Below are positions 32,921 through 41,824 of a stretch of 51,350 bases of DNA, in pieces (position 1 is the stretch's first letter; each line of letters opens with the position of its first letter). A program made the position numbers and the translations under genes. The notes below the pieces were generated by a model. The model saw only the letters and a list, made by a program, of their open reading frames with translations. It was not told the DNA's origin and did no database searches. This DNA is from Paenibacillus puerhi. GTDB lineage: Bacteria > Bacillota > Bacilli > Paenibacillales > NBRC-103111. Location of the stretch: assembly GCF_009846885.1 (NCBI RefSeq), contig NZ_WUWM01000040.1:1-51350 (forward strand), written 5' to 3'.

Positions 32921-33558
32921 GGGTTATTCATCCTATCTATAGTAGAGTTATGATCCTTCGCAATCCGGTCCAGATCGATCGCGCCTTGCACAATGTCCTG
33001 GATCACCTGCGGATACAGGTCATGCTCAATCGGATGGATGCGCTTCTCCAGGTCTTCCTCAGTATCTCCGTTTTCGATGGCGAGCGCGCGCTGCGCCAAT
33101 ATGGGGCCGCTATCCAGCCCCCCGTCCACCAGATGCACCGTGACTCCGGTCACCTTCACGCCGTGCGCCAGCGCTTGACGAACCGCGTGAAGCCCCGGAA
33201 ACGATGGCAGCAGCGAGGGATGAATATTGAGCATCCGCCCCCAGTAGGCCTCGACCAGCACTTCCGTCAGGATGCGCATATACCCCGCCAGCACGACAAG
33301 CTCAACCTGCTTATCCTGCAGCTGGCGGAGAATCTCCTGCTCGTAGGCCTGCCGCGACGCATACTCCTTCGGGTTGAATGTAAAGACGGGAATGCCCGCC
33401 TCCCGCGCCCGCTCCACGACCTTGGCCTGCGGCCGGTCGCAGACCAAAAGCTCGATGGTGACATCGAGCCGGCCTGCCTTCACGGCATCTGCGATCGCTT
33501 GGAAATTGCTTCCGCTCCCCGAGGCGAATACGGCGATGCGAAATGGGGCTTTTCTCAT
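32917..33558 (-). CDS. purN: Phosphoribosylglycinamide formyltransferase
   Basis: A 213-residue GAR transformylase using 10-formyl-THF. FASGSGSNFQAIADAV binds the phosphate, and the catalytic Asn-His-Asp set lies in MLNIHPSLLPSFPG and VHLVDGGLDSGPIL. It overlaps purM by four bases (ATGA) and purH by four bases, so the three are translationally coupled. Confidence 0.96.
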   Translation of the reverse strand: MRKAPFRIAVFASGSGSNFQAIADAVKAGRLDVTIELLVCDRPQAKVVERAREAGIPVFTFNPKEYASRQAYEQEILRQLQDKQVELVVLAGYMRILTEVLVEAYWGRMLNIHPSLLPSFPGLHAVRQALAHGVKVTGVTVHLVDGGLDSGPILAQRALAIENGDTEEDLEKRIHPIEHDLYPQVIQDIVQGAIDLDRIAKDHNSTIDRMNNP

Positions 33559-34595
33559 ACCTCTACACCTTTAAAGGTAACGATTCTTTCGCCGGCCGTT
33601 ACGCGGCCAAGCGTATAAGGCGTCTCGCCATGCTGAGCGAACAGCTCGGCGGTCCGGGCTGCATGCTCCTCGGCTACGATCACGACCATGCCGATCCCCA
33701 TGTTGAACGTGCGGAACATATCATTATGGCTTATGCCGCCCTCGCGCTGCATAAGCTCGAAGATCGGCAAGATCGGCCAGGAACCGTAATCGATCTCAAC
33801 GTTGACGCCTTCAGGAAGCGCACGCGGGATGTTCTCCAGGAAGCCTCCGCCTGTAATATGAGCCATTCCCTTGATCGGCACTTCCTGCAGCGCAGCCAGC
33901 ACTGGCTTAACGTAGATCTTGGTCGGAGCCAGCAGCGCATGGCCCAGCTTGCCGCCCAGCTCATCGATCGTATCGTGCAGGCTGTAGCCCTTCTGCTCCA
34001 GCAGAAGCTTGCGCACGAGCGAGAAGCCGTTGCTGTGCACGCCGCTAGATGCCAGACCGAGCACAACGTCTCCCGGCTTGATCGTGCTGCCGTCGATGAT
34101 TTTCTTCTTATCCACGATACCGACGGTGAAGCCCGCGATATCATACTCGCCTTCGCTGTACATACCCGGCATTTCCGCCGTTTCGCCGCCGATCAAGGCT
34201 GCACCCGCTTGCACGCAGCCATCGCTGATGCCTTTCACGATCGCTTCGATCTTCTCGGGGATGACCTTGTCGCAGGCCAGATAGTCAAGGAAGAACAAAG
34301 GCTCCGCGCCCTGTACGATAATATCGTTCACACACATGGCGACGGCGTCGATGCCGATCGTATCATGCTTATCCATCGCGAACGCAATTTTCAGCTTCGT
34401 GCCGACTCCGTCCGTACCGGATACGAGCACCGGCTCGTCGTATTTGTCCTTGTTCAAGCCAAACAGCGCGCCGAAGCCGCCAAGATCCGTCAGCACTTCT
34501 GGACGCATGGTCGTCTTGACGTGCTTCTTCATGCGTTCTACCGCTTCATTGCCGGCGGCGATGTCCACTCCGGCTTGTTTATATGCATCGGACAC
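33555..34595 (-). CDS. purM: Phosphoribosylformylglycinamidine cyclo-ligase (AIR synthetase)
   Basis: A 346-residue enzyme closing the imidazole ring: VLVSGTDGVGTKLKIAFAMDKHDTIGIDAVAMCVNDIIVQGAEPLFFLDYLAC, ALIGGETAEMPGMY, GLASSGVHSNGFSLVRKLL, AHITGGGFLENIPR. GTG start at 34595 with GAGGAGG upstream. A 147-base gap separates it from purF; that gap holds only a small GGAGC/GCTCC hairpin. Confidence 0.96.
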   Translation of the reverse strand: MSDAYKQAGVDIAAGNEAVERMKKHVKTTMRPEVLTDLGGFGALFGLNKDKYDEPVLVSGTDGVGTKLKIAFAMDKHDTIGIDAVAMCVNDIIVQGAEPLFFLDYLACDKVIPEKIEAIVKGISDGCVQAGAALIGGETAEMPGMYSEGEYDIAGFTVGIVDKKKIIDGSTIKPGDVVLGLASSGVHSNGFSLVRKLLLEQKGYSLHDTIDELGGKLGHALLAPTKIYVKPVLAALQEVPIKGMAHITGGGFLENIPRALPEGVNVEIDYGSWPILPIFELMQREGGISHNDMFRTFNMGIGMVVIVAEEHAARTAELFAQHGETPYTLGRVTAGERIVTFKGVEV

Positions 34596-34742
34596 GTGAG
34601 ATTTCCTCCTCGAATTGGGAACGAATGCGGCCGGGATAAGGGAATGGGAGCGTACGTGCTCCTTGCGCCCAGCCGTCCATCTGACCCGGGGTAATAAGCG
34701 AACGGGACTGCCCCGCGCCCGCCCGCAAAGCTGCCGCCAGCT

Positions 34743-36362
34743 CTAGTCGCAGCCACAGCCAAGAGCCGCTTCGTCGGGCACAGGCGTCGGGTACTTGTTA
34801 TCAAAGCATGCGGTACAGAGACCGCGGTTATATTCGCCGCTTGGACGACCGATGGCTGTCAGCAGGCCTTCCTTGCTCAGGAAGTGCAGCGAGTCGGCAT
34901 TGATCGCCTGCCGAATTTCTTCGACCGACTTCACGGCGGCGATCAGCTCTTCCCGGTTCGGCGTATCGATGCCGTAGAAGCATGGATTTTCGAACGTCGG
35001 GGAGCTGATGCGTACGTGTACCTCGGAGGCTCCCGCCTCGCGAAGGAGATTGACGATCCGCAAGCTTGTCGTGCCGCGCACGATCGAATCGTCGATCATG
35101 ACGACTCGCTTGCCTTCGACGATGCTGCGCACCGCCGACAGCTTCATCTTCACGCCCTGCTCGCGCAGCTCCTGGCTCGGCTGGATGAACGTGCGGCCCG
35201 TATAGCGGTTTTTGATCAGGCCGAGCTCGTAAGGAATCCCCGTCTGCTCGGCATAGCCGATAGCCGCCGAGATCGAGGAATCCGGCACGCCCGTTACGAT
35301 ATCGGCGTCCACGAACGCTTCCATCGCGAGCTGTCGTCCCATCCGCTTGCGCGCGGAGTGAATATTCGTCGCGTCGATATCGCTATCCGGCCGGGCAAAA
35401 TAAATATATTCCATCGCACAGATCGCGCGCTGCTTGATCGGCGAGAACCGGTCATGCGTCACGGCGCCTGTCTTCAGATCGAGCACCAGCATCTCGCCTG
35501 GCTCAATATCGCGCTCGTACTTGGCGCCGACGGCGTCGAACGCACAGGATTCCGAAGCGAAGAGCCGTGCCGTGCCAAGCCGTCCGGCGACAAACGGGCG
35601 CAGCCCATGAGGATCGCGCGCCACGATCAGCTTGTCGCGCGTCAGGAACATGAAAGCGAAGGCGCCTTCCACCTGCAGCAGCGCGTCCTTCACCGCCAGC
35701 ACGACATCGTCATGCTTGGACCGGGCGACCAGATGCGCCACGACCTCGGTGTCGCTCGTCGTCTGGAAGATCGAGCCCTCGCGCTCCAGCCGCTTTTTGA
35801 TATCCGGAGCGTTGATCAGGTTGCCGTTCGTCGCGATCGCAAGATCGCCCTCGCGATACTTGAACACGAGCGGCTGGGCATTGGCCAGCTTGCTCTCGCC
35901 GGCCGTCGAATATCGCACATGCGAGATCGAGCAGTTGCCTACCAGCGTGCTCAGCGTATCGTTGTCGAACACTTCCTTGACAAGCCCCATATCGCGGTGA
36001 TAGTTGAACGTTTCGCCGTTCGTCGCACAGATGCCTGCGCTTTCTTGTCCCCGATGCTGGAGCGCATGGAGTCCATAATAACTCAGCGAGGCCGCCTCGG
36101 CATGGCCAAACACGCCAAATACTCCGCATTCCTCGCGCAGTTTATCGAACAATCCGTCGTGCGCATGCACGCCTTCATTGTAATACTCGCCCGTCCAGAG
36201 GTGCGGCGAAGCCGCACCCTCCGTCTTCCGGCGGCGGTCAGGCGCTAAGCCTGCTGCCTGACCCACTGCTTGTCCTTGCCTGCCAAACTGTACTTGCAGC
36301 TCTTGCTTAAGCTCTGGCTCTACCCCAAGTCCTTGTCCGCCGACGATCAGTTCATCAGACAT
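34743..36362 (-). CDS. purF: Amidophosphoribosyltransferase with unusually long propeptide
   Basis: A 539-residue PurF: the glutaminase nucleophile cysteine in LREECGVFGVFGH, the PRPP loop VVMIDDSIVRGTTSL, and cysteines in RAICAMEY, NPCFYGIDTP and GLCTACFDNKYP that fit the [4Fe-4S] cluster of the Bacillus enzyme. It makes phosphoribosylamine, the committed step. From ATG 36362 (GGAAGGAT eight bases upstream; 16-base overlap with purL) 78 residues precede the catalytic cysteine, against about 11 in Bacillus subtilis; residues 1-52 are Gln/Gly-rich and look added before LWTGEYYNEG. A GTG 64 codons further in is an alternative start but lacks a good ribosome site. Confidence 0.94.
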   Translation of the reverse strand: MSDELIVGGQGLGVEPELKQELQVQFGRQGQAVGQAAGLAPDRRRKTEGAASPHLWTGEYYNEGVHAHDGLFDKLREECGVFGVFGHAEAASLSYYGLHALQHRGQESAGICATNGETFNYHRDMGLVKEVFDNDTLSTLVGNCSISHVRYSTAGESKLANAQPLVFKYREGDLAIATNGNLINAPDIKKRLEREGSIFQTTSDTEVVAHLVARSKHDDVVLAVKDALLQVEGAFAFMFLTRDKLIVARDPHGLRPFVAGRLGTARLFASESCAFDAVGAKYERDIEPGEMLVLDLKTGAVTHDRFSPIKQRAICAMEYIYFARPDSDIDATNIHSARKRMGRQLAMEAFVDADIVTGVPDSSISAAIGYAEQTGIPYELGLIKNRYTGRTFIQPSQELREQGVKMKLSAVRSIVEGKRVVMIDDSIVRGTTSLRIVNLLREAGASEVHVRISSPTFENPCFYGIDTPNREELIAAVKSVEEIRQAINADSLHFLSKEGLLTAIGRPSGEYNRGLCTACFDNKYPTPVPDEAALGCGCD

Positions 36363-38590
36363 GGAATCGCATCCTTCCAAACCTTTTCTAGTTGTGTGAC
36401 AGATGCATCAATCGCAGATACCGCATTAACCGACACTTGCAGCTTCTCGCCGCCGACCGTACCGAGCGCTTGCACCGGCACGCCGCGGGAGGACAGGAAC
36501 TGCTCCAGCTCCGCCGCTTTCTCAGGCGATGCGCTGAGCAAAATACGCGACTGGCTTTCGCTGAACAACGCGAGATCCGCACGCAGCTCGGTCTCGAAGT
36601 TCACCTTCGCGCCGATGCCGCCGCTGATGCAGCTCTCCGCCAGCGCGACAGCGAGGCCGCCGTCAGACAAGTCATGCGCCGACGCAACCAAGCCGTTCTG
36701 GATCGCCGAGAGTACGGAATCCAGCAATACCTTCTCCACATCCAGGTCGATGGCCGGAGGCCGTCCTTCCGTTACGCCATGAATGACATATTGGAATTCG
36801 CTGCCGCCAAGCTCCGCTTTCGTATCGCCCAGGAGCAGAACCACGTCGCCCTCGCGCTTGAAGCCTTGAGTCGTGATGTGGTCGAGGTCGTGCACCAGGC
36901 CGACCATGCCGACAACCGGCGTCGGGTAGATCGCGCCCTTGGCATTCTCGTTGTACAAGCTGACGTTGCCGCCGATAACCGGAGCATTCAGCTTGCGGCA
37001 TGCTTCCGCCATTCCGTCGGTCGCCTTCTCCAGCTGCCAGAAAATTTCCGGCTTCTCCGGACTTCCGAAGTTCAGGTTATCCGTAATCGCAAGCGGCTCG
37101 GCGCCCGTACACACGTTGTTGCGCGCCGCTTCCGCAACCGCGATGCGGCCGCCCACTTCAGGGTCCAGGTACACGAAGCGTCCGTTGCAGTCCGTGGACA
37201 TCGACAGCGCCTTGCGCGAGCCGCGGATCGTTACAACCGCCGCATCCGAGCCCGGCTGAACGGCTGTGCTCGTCCGCACCATGTAATCATATTGGTTATA
37301 AACCCATTCCTTGCTCGCTACCGTAGGGGAAGCCAGCACCTTGGACAGGGCATCGTTCAAGTCCGTCACTTCCGGGTAAGCCGACGTATCGACGGAAGCA
37401 TTCGCCTCGTAATAAGCCGGAACCGCGGATGGCTTGTGGTACATTGGGCATTCGTCGACCAATGCCTTGACCGGCATGTCGGCGACCAGCTCGCCCTTGT
37501 GGTACAGCTTCAGGTTGCCATCGTCGGTTACCTTGCCGACCTTCGGACAATCCAGGCCCCAGCGCGCGAAGATCGCGCGGGCTTGCTCCTCATGCTCGGG
37601 CTTGACGACGAACAGCATGCGCTCCTGAGATTCGGAGAGCATCATCTCGTAAGGCGTCATGCCTTCCTCGCGCTGCGGCACCTCATCCAGATACAGCTCC
37701 ATACCGTTGCCCGCCTTGCTCGCCATCTCGGAGCTGGAGCATGTGAGGCCGGCCGCGCCCATATCCTGGATACCGACGACGATACCGGAGTTGATCAGAT
37801 CCAGACATGCTTCCAGCACCAGCTTCTCCATGAACGGATCGCCGACCTGGACCGCGGAGCGCTTGGACTCCGACTCGGCCGTCAAGTCCTCGGAAGCGAA
37901 AGTCGCGCCGTGGATGCCGTCGCGGCCGGTAGCCGGACCGACGTAGAAGACCGGATTGCCGACGCCCTTGGCGACACCCTTCTGAATCTTGTCATGGTCG
38001 ATGATGCCGACGCACATCGCGTTGACGAGCGGGTTGCCCTCATAGTTCTCGTCAAACATAATCTCGCCGCCGACCGTCGGGATGCCGATGCAGTTGCCGT
38101 AGCCGGCGATACCGGAGACGACATGCTCGAACAAGTATTTAACCCGTTCATTGGTCAGGCGTCCGAAGCGCAGCGAGTTCAACACCGCTACAGGACGCGC
38201 TCCCATCGAGAAAATATCGCGGATGATGCCGCCCACGCCTGTTGCGGCGCCTTGGTAAGGCTCGACCGCCGACGGATGGTTATGGCTTTCGATCTTGAAG
38301 ACGACGGCCTGGTTATCGCCGATATCGACGATCCCCGCGCCTTCGCCGGGGCCCATCAGGACGCGCGGTCCCGTGACCGGAAACTTCTTCAGCACGACCT
38401 TGGAATTTTTATAAGAGCAGTGCTCGGACCACATGACGCTGAATACGCCGATCTCGACATAATTCGGCTTGCGGCCGAGGAATCCGCAAATTAACTCATA
38501 TTCGGAATCGGACACGCCAAATTGCTTGTAGATTTTCTGTTCTTCGATTTGCTGAGCCGTGGGCTCCTTAGCCGATAGCTGCTGCGCCAT
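36347..38590 (-). CDS. purL: Phosphoribosylformylglycinamidine synthase subunit II
   Basis: A 747-residue small-type PurL that needs PurS and PurQ as partners. Marks include YVEIGVFSVMWSEHCSYKNSKVVLKKFP, VVFKIESHNHPSAVEPYQGAATGVGGIIRDIFSMGARPVA, GIQDMGAAGLTCSSSEMASKAGNGM and SAHDLSDGGLAVALAESC. It converts FGAR to FGAM with ATP and ammonia from PurQ. The start overlaps purQ by 23 bases and the end overlaps purF. Confidence 0.97.
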   Translation of the reverse strand: MAQQLSAKEPTAQQIEEQKIYKQFGVSDSEYELICGFLGRKPNYVEIGVFSVMWSEHCSYKNSKVVLKKFPVTGPRVLMGPGEGAGIVDIGDNQAVVFKIESHNHPSAVEPYQGAATGVGGIIRDIFSMGARPVAVLNSLRFGRLTNERVKYLFEHVVSGIAGYGNCIGIPTVGGEIMFDENYEGNPLVNAMCVGIIDHDKIQKGVAKGVGNPVFYVGPATGRDGIHGATFASEDLTAESESKRSAVQVGDPFMEKLVLEACLDLINSGIVVGIQDMGAAGLTCSSSEMASKAGNGMELYLDEVPQREEGMTPYEMMLSESQERMLFVVKPEHEEQARAIFARWGLDCPKVGKVTDDGNLKLYHKGELVADMPVKALVDECPMYHKPSAVPAYYEANASVDTSAYPEVTDLNDALSKVLASPTVASKEWVYNQYDYMVRTSTAVQPGSDAAVVTIRGSRKALSMSTDCNGRFVYLDPEVGGRIAVAEAARNNVCTGAEPLAITDNLNFGSPEKPEIFWQLEKATDGMAEACRKLNAPVIGGNVSLYNENAKGAIYPTPVVGMVGLVHDLDHITTQGFKREGDVVLLLGDTKAELGGSEFQYVIHGVTEGRPPAIDLDVEKVLLDSVLSAIQNGLVASAHDLSDGGLAVALAESCISGGIGAKVNFETELRADLALFSESQSRILLSASPEKAAELEQFLSSRGVPVQALGTVGGEKLQVSVNAVSAIDASVTQLEKVWKDAIPCLMN

Positions 38591-39263
38591 GCTTTTCCCT
38601 CCAAGTGCTCAAAATCGATGTAAACATCCGGCGTCCATCCGCCGAGCCCAGAATTTCGTCGATCGCACGCTCTGGATGCGGCATCATGCCGACCACGTTG
38701 CCTGCCTTGTTGCTGATGCCGGCGATATCGTCGACAGAGCCGTTCGGGTTGTTGCCCGCTTGATAACGGAATACGATCTGGTTGTTCGCTTTCAATTCAG
38801 CCAGCGTCGCGTCATCGCAGTAATAGTTGCCTTCGCCGTGCGCGATCGGAATGTCGATCAATTCGCCCTTCGCATACTCGTGCGTGAACGGGTTGTCGTT
38901 GTTCTCGACGGACAATAGCGTGTGATGACAGCGGAATTTCATCGAGTTGTTGCGCAGCAAAGCACCCGGGAGCAAGCCCGCCTCTGTCAGGATCTGGAAT
39001 CCGTTGCAGATGCCCAGTACGTATTTGCCTTGGGCGGCCGCTTCCACCAGCGCATTCATCACCGGCGCAAAGCGCGCAATCGCTCCGCAGCGCAGGTAAT
39101 CGCCGTAGGAAAAGCCTCCGGGAACCAGGATACAGTCATATTTCGATAAGTCGCTCTCTGTATGCCATACATAGTCTACAGGCTGTCCGATCGTGTCTTC
39201 GACGGCCTTGAAGCAGTCGATATCACAGTTGGAGCCGGGAAATACCAATACTGCGAAATTCAT
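38568..39263 (-). CDS. purQ: Phosphoribosylformylglycinamidine synthase subunit I (glutaminase)
   Basis: A 231-residue class-I glutamine amidotransferase: FAVLVFPGSNCDIDCFKAVE, GGFSYGDYLRCGAIA, nucleophile in VLGICNGFQILTEAGLLPGAL, and the His/Glu pair in MMPHPERAIDE. It supplies ammonia to PurL. AAAGGAGGAG precedes the ATG. Confidence 0.97.
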   Translation of the reverse strand: MNFAVLVFPGSNCDIDCFKAVEDTIGQPVDYVWHTESDLSKYDCILVPGGFSYGDYLRCGAIARFAPVMNALVEAAAQGKYVLGICNGFQILTEAGLLPGALLRNNSMKFRCHHTLLSVENNDNPFTHEYAKGELIDIPIAHGEGNYYCDDATLAELKANNQIVFRYQAGNNPNGSVDDIAGISNKAGNVVGMMPHPERAIDEILGSADGRRMFTSILSTWREKHGAAAIG

Positions 39264-39284
39264 CGCTTTCGCTCCTCCTTTGTC

Positions 39285-39533
39285 TTAAGCCTCGATCAAG
39301 TCGAACCGGTAATCCTCGATCACGGTATTCGCAAGCAGCTTCTCGCACATCGCCTTCACGCGCTCTTCGGCCGCCGCGCGGTCCGTCGTGTTCAGATCGA
39401 CCTCCAGATACTTGCCGATCCGCACCTTGCCGACTTCATCGAAGCCCATCGAATGGAGCGCGCCTTGAACGGCCGTCCCCTGTACATCAAGTACGCTTTG
39501 CTTAATCGTTACATACACGGTAGCTTTGAACAT
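39285..39533 (-). CDS. purS: Phosphoribosylformylglycinamidine synthase subunit PurS
   Basis: An 82-residue protein: FKATVYVTIKQSVLDVQGTAVQGALHSMGFDEVGKVRIGKYLEVDL. It bridges PurQ and PurL. ATG 39533 gives the normal length of about 84; GGGAGGAA lies upstream. It ends 21 bases before purQ. Confidence 0.95.
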   Translation of the reverse strand: MFKATVYVTIKQSVLDVQGTAVQGALHSMGFDEVGKVRIGKYLEVDLNTTDRAAAEERVKAMCEKLLANTVIEDYRFDLIEA

Positions 39534-39559
39534 TAGGAATGATTCCTCCCGCAAAATGG

Positions 39560-40453
39560 TTAGTTGGATGTCAAACGGTTAAAAATATCGCGATAGCGGC
39601 GGCTTGTTTCTTCCACCACGTGGGCAGGCAGCGGCGCAGGCTCGCTGTTCTTATCCCAATCCGTAGAAGCTAGGTACGTGCGCACCGGCTCCTTGTCCAT
39701 ACTGTCGATCTCGGTATCGAGCTCGTAGTTGTTCTTATCCCAGAAGCGGGAGGAGTCCGGCGTGAAAATCTCGTCGATCAGAATGATCTCGCCATCGATC
39801 AGACCGAACTCGAACTTCGTATCGGCCTGGATGATGCCGCGTTCCTCGCACCGGGCATGCGCGAACTCATAAAGCCGAATGCTCTTCTCCCGCAGCTGCT
39901 CGGTCAGCTCGGCACCGACCAATTCCTTCATCCGCTCAAGCGAGATGTCCTCGTCGTGGCCGACGTCGTTCTTCGCCGCCGGCGTGAAGATCGGTTCGGG
40001 GAAGCGCTCGTTCTTGCGCAAGCCCCCCGGCAGCTTGTACCCGTTCACCTCGCCGGTAGCCTGATACTGCCGCCAGCCGCCGCCGGTGATATAGCCCCGT
40101 ACGACACACTCGATATCGATGCGCTGCGCTTTTCGGGTCACCATGAAGCGATCTTTCATGATATCCGCATCCGTGACCAGATCCGCGATCCGCTCGATAT
40201 CCGCATGCACCACATGGTTCGGCTGAATCGCCGCCGTACGCTCGAACCAGAGCTTGCTGAGTGAGTTCAGCACGTTGCCCTTGTGGGGAACCGCCGGACT
40301 GAGCACCCAATCGAATGCGGAGATGCGGTCAGTGACCGCGATCAGATAATGCTCTCCGAGATCGTACAGCTCCCGGACCTTGCCTTTATACAGCAGCGGC
40401 GCCTTGACATACTCCTGCGCACTGGAAATCGCCTTGACCTGCTTCTCTCCCAT
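39560..40453 (-). CDS. purC: SAICAR synthetase
   Basis: A 297-residue enzyme joining aspartate to CAIR. Marks are LLYKGKVRELYDLGEHYLIAVTDRISAFDWVL, IECVVRGYITGGGWRQYQATGEVNGYKLPGGL, and DTKFEFGLIDGEIILIDEIFTPDSSRFW. It is of the longer type (about 300 residues), not the 240-residue type of Bacillus subtilis. GGAGGACC precedes the ATG. It is followed by purS after five bases. Confidence 0.95.
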   Translation of the reverse strand: MGEKQVKAISSAQEYVKAPLLYKGKVRELYDLGEHYLIAVTDRISAFDWVLSPAVPHKGNVLNSLSKLWFERTAAIQPNHVVHADIERIADLVTDADIMKDRFMVTRKAQRIDIECVVRGYITGGGWRQYQATGEVNGYKLPGGLRKNERFPEPIFTPAAKNDVGHDEDISLERMKELVGAELTEQLREKSIRLYEFAHARCEERGIIQADTKFEFGLIDGEIILIDEIFTPDSSRFWDKNNYELDTEIDSMDKEPVRTYLASTDWDKNSEPAPLPAHVVEETSRRYRDIFNRLTSN

Positions 40454-40487
40454 GACCTTGTGGTCCTCCTAACCTGACTCGCCGGAC

Positions 40488-41783
40488 TTAGCTTAAGCCT
40501 AGACGTTTGAATATCGTGTCGACATGCTTCAGATGCCAGCTCGGATTGAAGGCATCCTCAATCTCTTCGGCGCTGAGCTTATCGGTGATGGCCGGCGTCT
40601 CTAGCACGATGGAGCGGAATGAGCGCTGCTCCTCCCATGCCTGCATCGCACGAGGCTGAACGGTGTCATACGCCTGCTCGCGGCTGAAGCCCTTGTCGAT
40701 CAGCTTCGTCATCACGCGGCCGGAGAACGGTACGCCGTACGTGCTCTGCATGTTGCGCTTCATGTTGTCCGGAAAAACAGTCAGGTTCTTCACGATGTTG
40801 CCCAGACGGTTCAGCATATAGTTGAGGAGAATCGTCGCATCAGGCAGGATGATCCGCTCCACGGAGGAGTGCGAAATATCGCGTTCATGCCACAGGGTTA
40901 CATTCTCATAAGCGGACACCATATGGCCGCGGATTACGCGGGCAAGGCCGGAAATGCTTTCGCAGCCGATCGGGTTGCGCTTGTGCGGCATGGCCGACGA
41001 GCCCTTCTGGCCCTTGGCAAACGGCTCCTCCACCTCGCGGAACTCGCTTTTCTGAAGAGCGCGGATTTCGGTCGCAAACTTGTCCAGCGACGTAGCGATC
41101 AGCGCCAGCGTAGCCATGTACTCCGCATGACGGTCGCGCTGCAGCGTCTGCGTCGAGATCGGCGCCGGCTTCGTGCCCAGCTTGCCGCACACATACTCCT
41201 CGACAAACGGGTCAATGTTTGCGTAAGTGCCGACCGCTCCGGAAATTTTACCGTACTGGACGCCATCGGCCGCGAAGCGGAAGCGCTCCAGGTTGCGCTT
41301 CATTTCCTCATACCAGAGCGCCATCTTCAGCCCGAAGGTCGTCGGCTCGGCATGAACGCCATGCGTCCGGCCCATCATCGGAGTGTCCTTGTAAGCAATC
41401 GCCTGATGGCGGACGATCTCTATGAAGTTAGTCAGATCGCGCTCCAGGATTTCATTAGCCTGCTTCAGCAGATAGCCGAGCGCCGTGTCCACGACATCGG
41501 TGGAGGTCAGGCCGTAATGCACCCATTTGCGCTCCGGTCCTACCTTCTCGGACACGGCCCGGGTGAAGGCGATCACGTCATGCCGCGTCTCCTGCTCGAT
41601 TTCGTAGATACGGTCGATGTCGAAGGCCGCATTCTTCCGCAGCTCCGCTACATCCTCCTTCGGAATCACGCCGAGCTCCGCCCATGCTTCGCAAGACAGA
41701 ATCTCGACCTCCAGCCAAGCCTTGAATTTATTTTCCTCGGTCCATATTGCGCCCATCTCGGGTCTTGTATAACGATCGATCAT
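40488..41783 (-). CDS. purB: Adenylosuccinate lyase
   Basis: A 431-residue fumarase-superfamily lyase acting twice in purine synthesis (SAICAR and adenylosuccinate). MIDRYTRPEMGAIWTEENKFKAWLEVE at the start, TSTDVVDTALGYLL, MGRTHGVHAEPTTFGLK (catalytic His) and the signature GSSAMPHKRNPI (flexible loop) are visible. It lies between purK and purC. Confidence 0.97.
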   Translation of the reverse strand: MIDRYTRPEMGAIWTEENKFKAWLEVEILSCEAWAELGVIPKEDVAELRKNAAFDIDRIYEIEQETRHDVIAFTRAVSEKVGPERKWVHYGLTSTDVVDTALGYLLKQANEILERDLTNFIEIVRHQAIAYKDTPMMGRTHGVHAEPTTFGLKMALWYEEMKRNLERFRFAADGVQYGKISGAVGTYANIDPFVEEYVCGKLGTKPAPISTQTLQRDRHAEYMATLALIATSLDKFATEIRALQKSEFREVEEPFAKGQKGSSAMPHKRNPIGCESISGLARVIRGHMVSAYENVTLWHERDISHSSVERIILPDATILLNYMLNRLGNIVKNLTVFPDNMKRNMQSTYGVPFSGRVMTKLIDKGFSREQAYDTVQPRAMQAWEEQRSFRSIVLETPAITDKLSAEEIEDAFNPSWHLKHVDTIFKRLGLS

Positions 41784-41824
41784 CGGTTCGGCCTCCGTAT
41801 TCTCTTCTCTTGGGATCGAGCTTG

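Noticed and set aside
34884..36248. Long plus-strand open frame antisense to purF
   Set aside because: It is composed of Arg/His/Asp-rich shadow sequence with no domain; purF motifs are clear on the other strand.
36392..38494. Very long open frame on the plus strand, antisense to purL
   Set aside because: It mirrors the codon bias of the real gene in high-GC DNA, has no ribosome site or family motif, and purL is certain.
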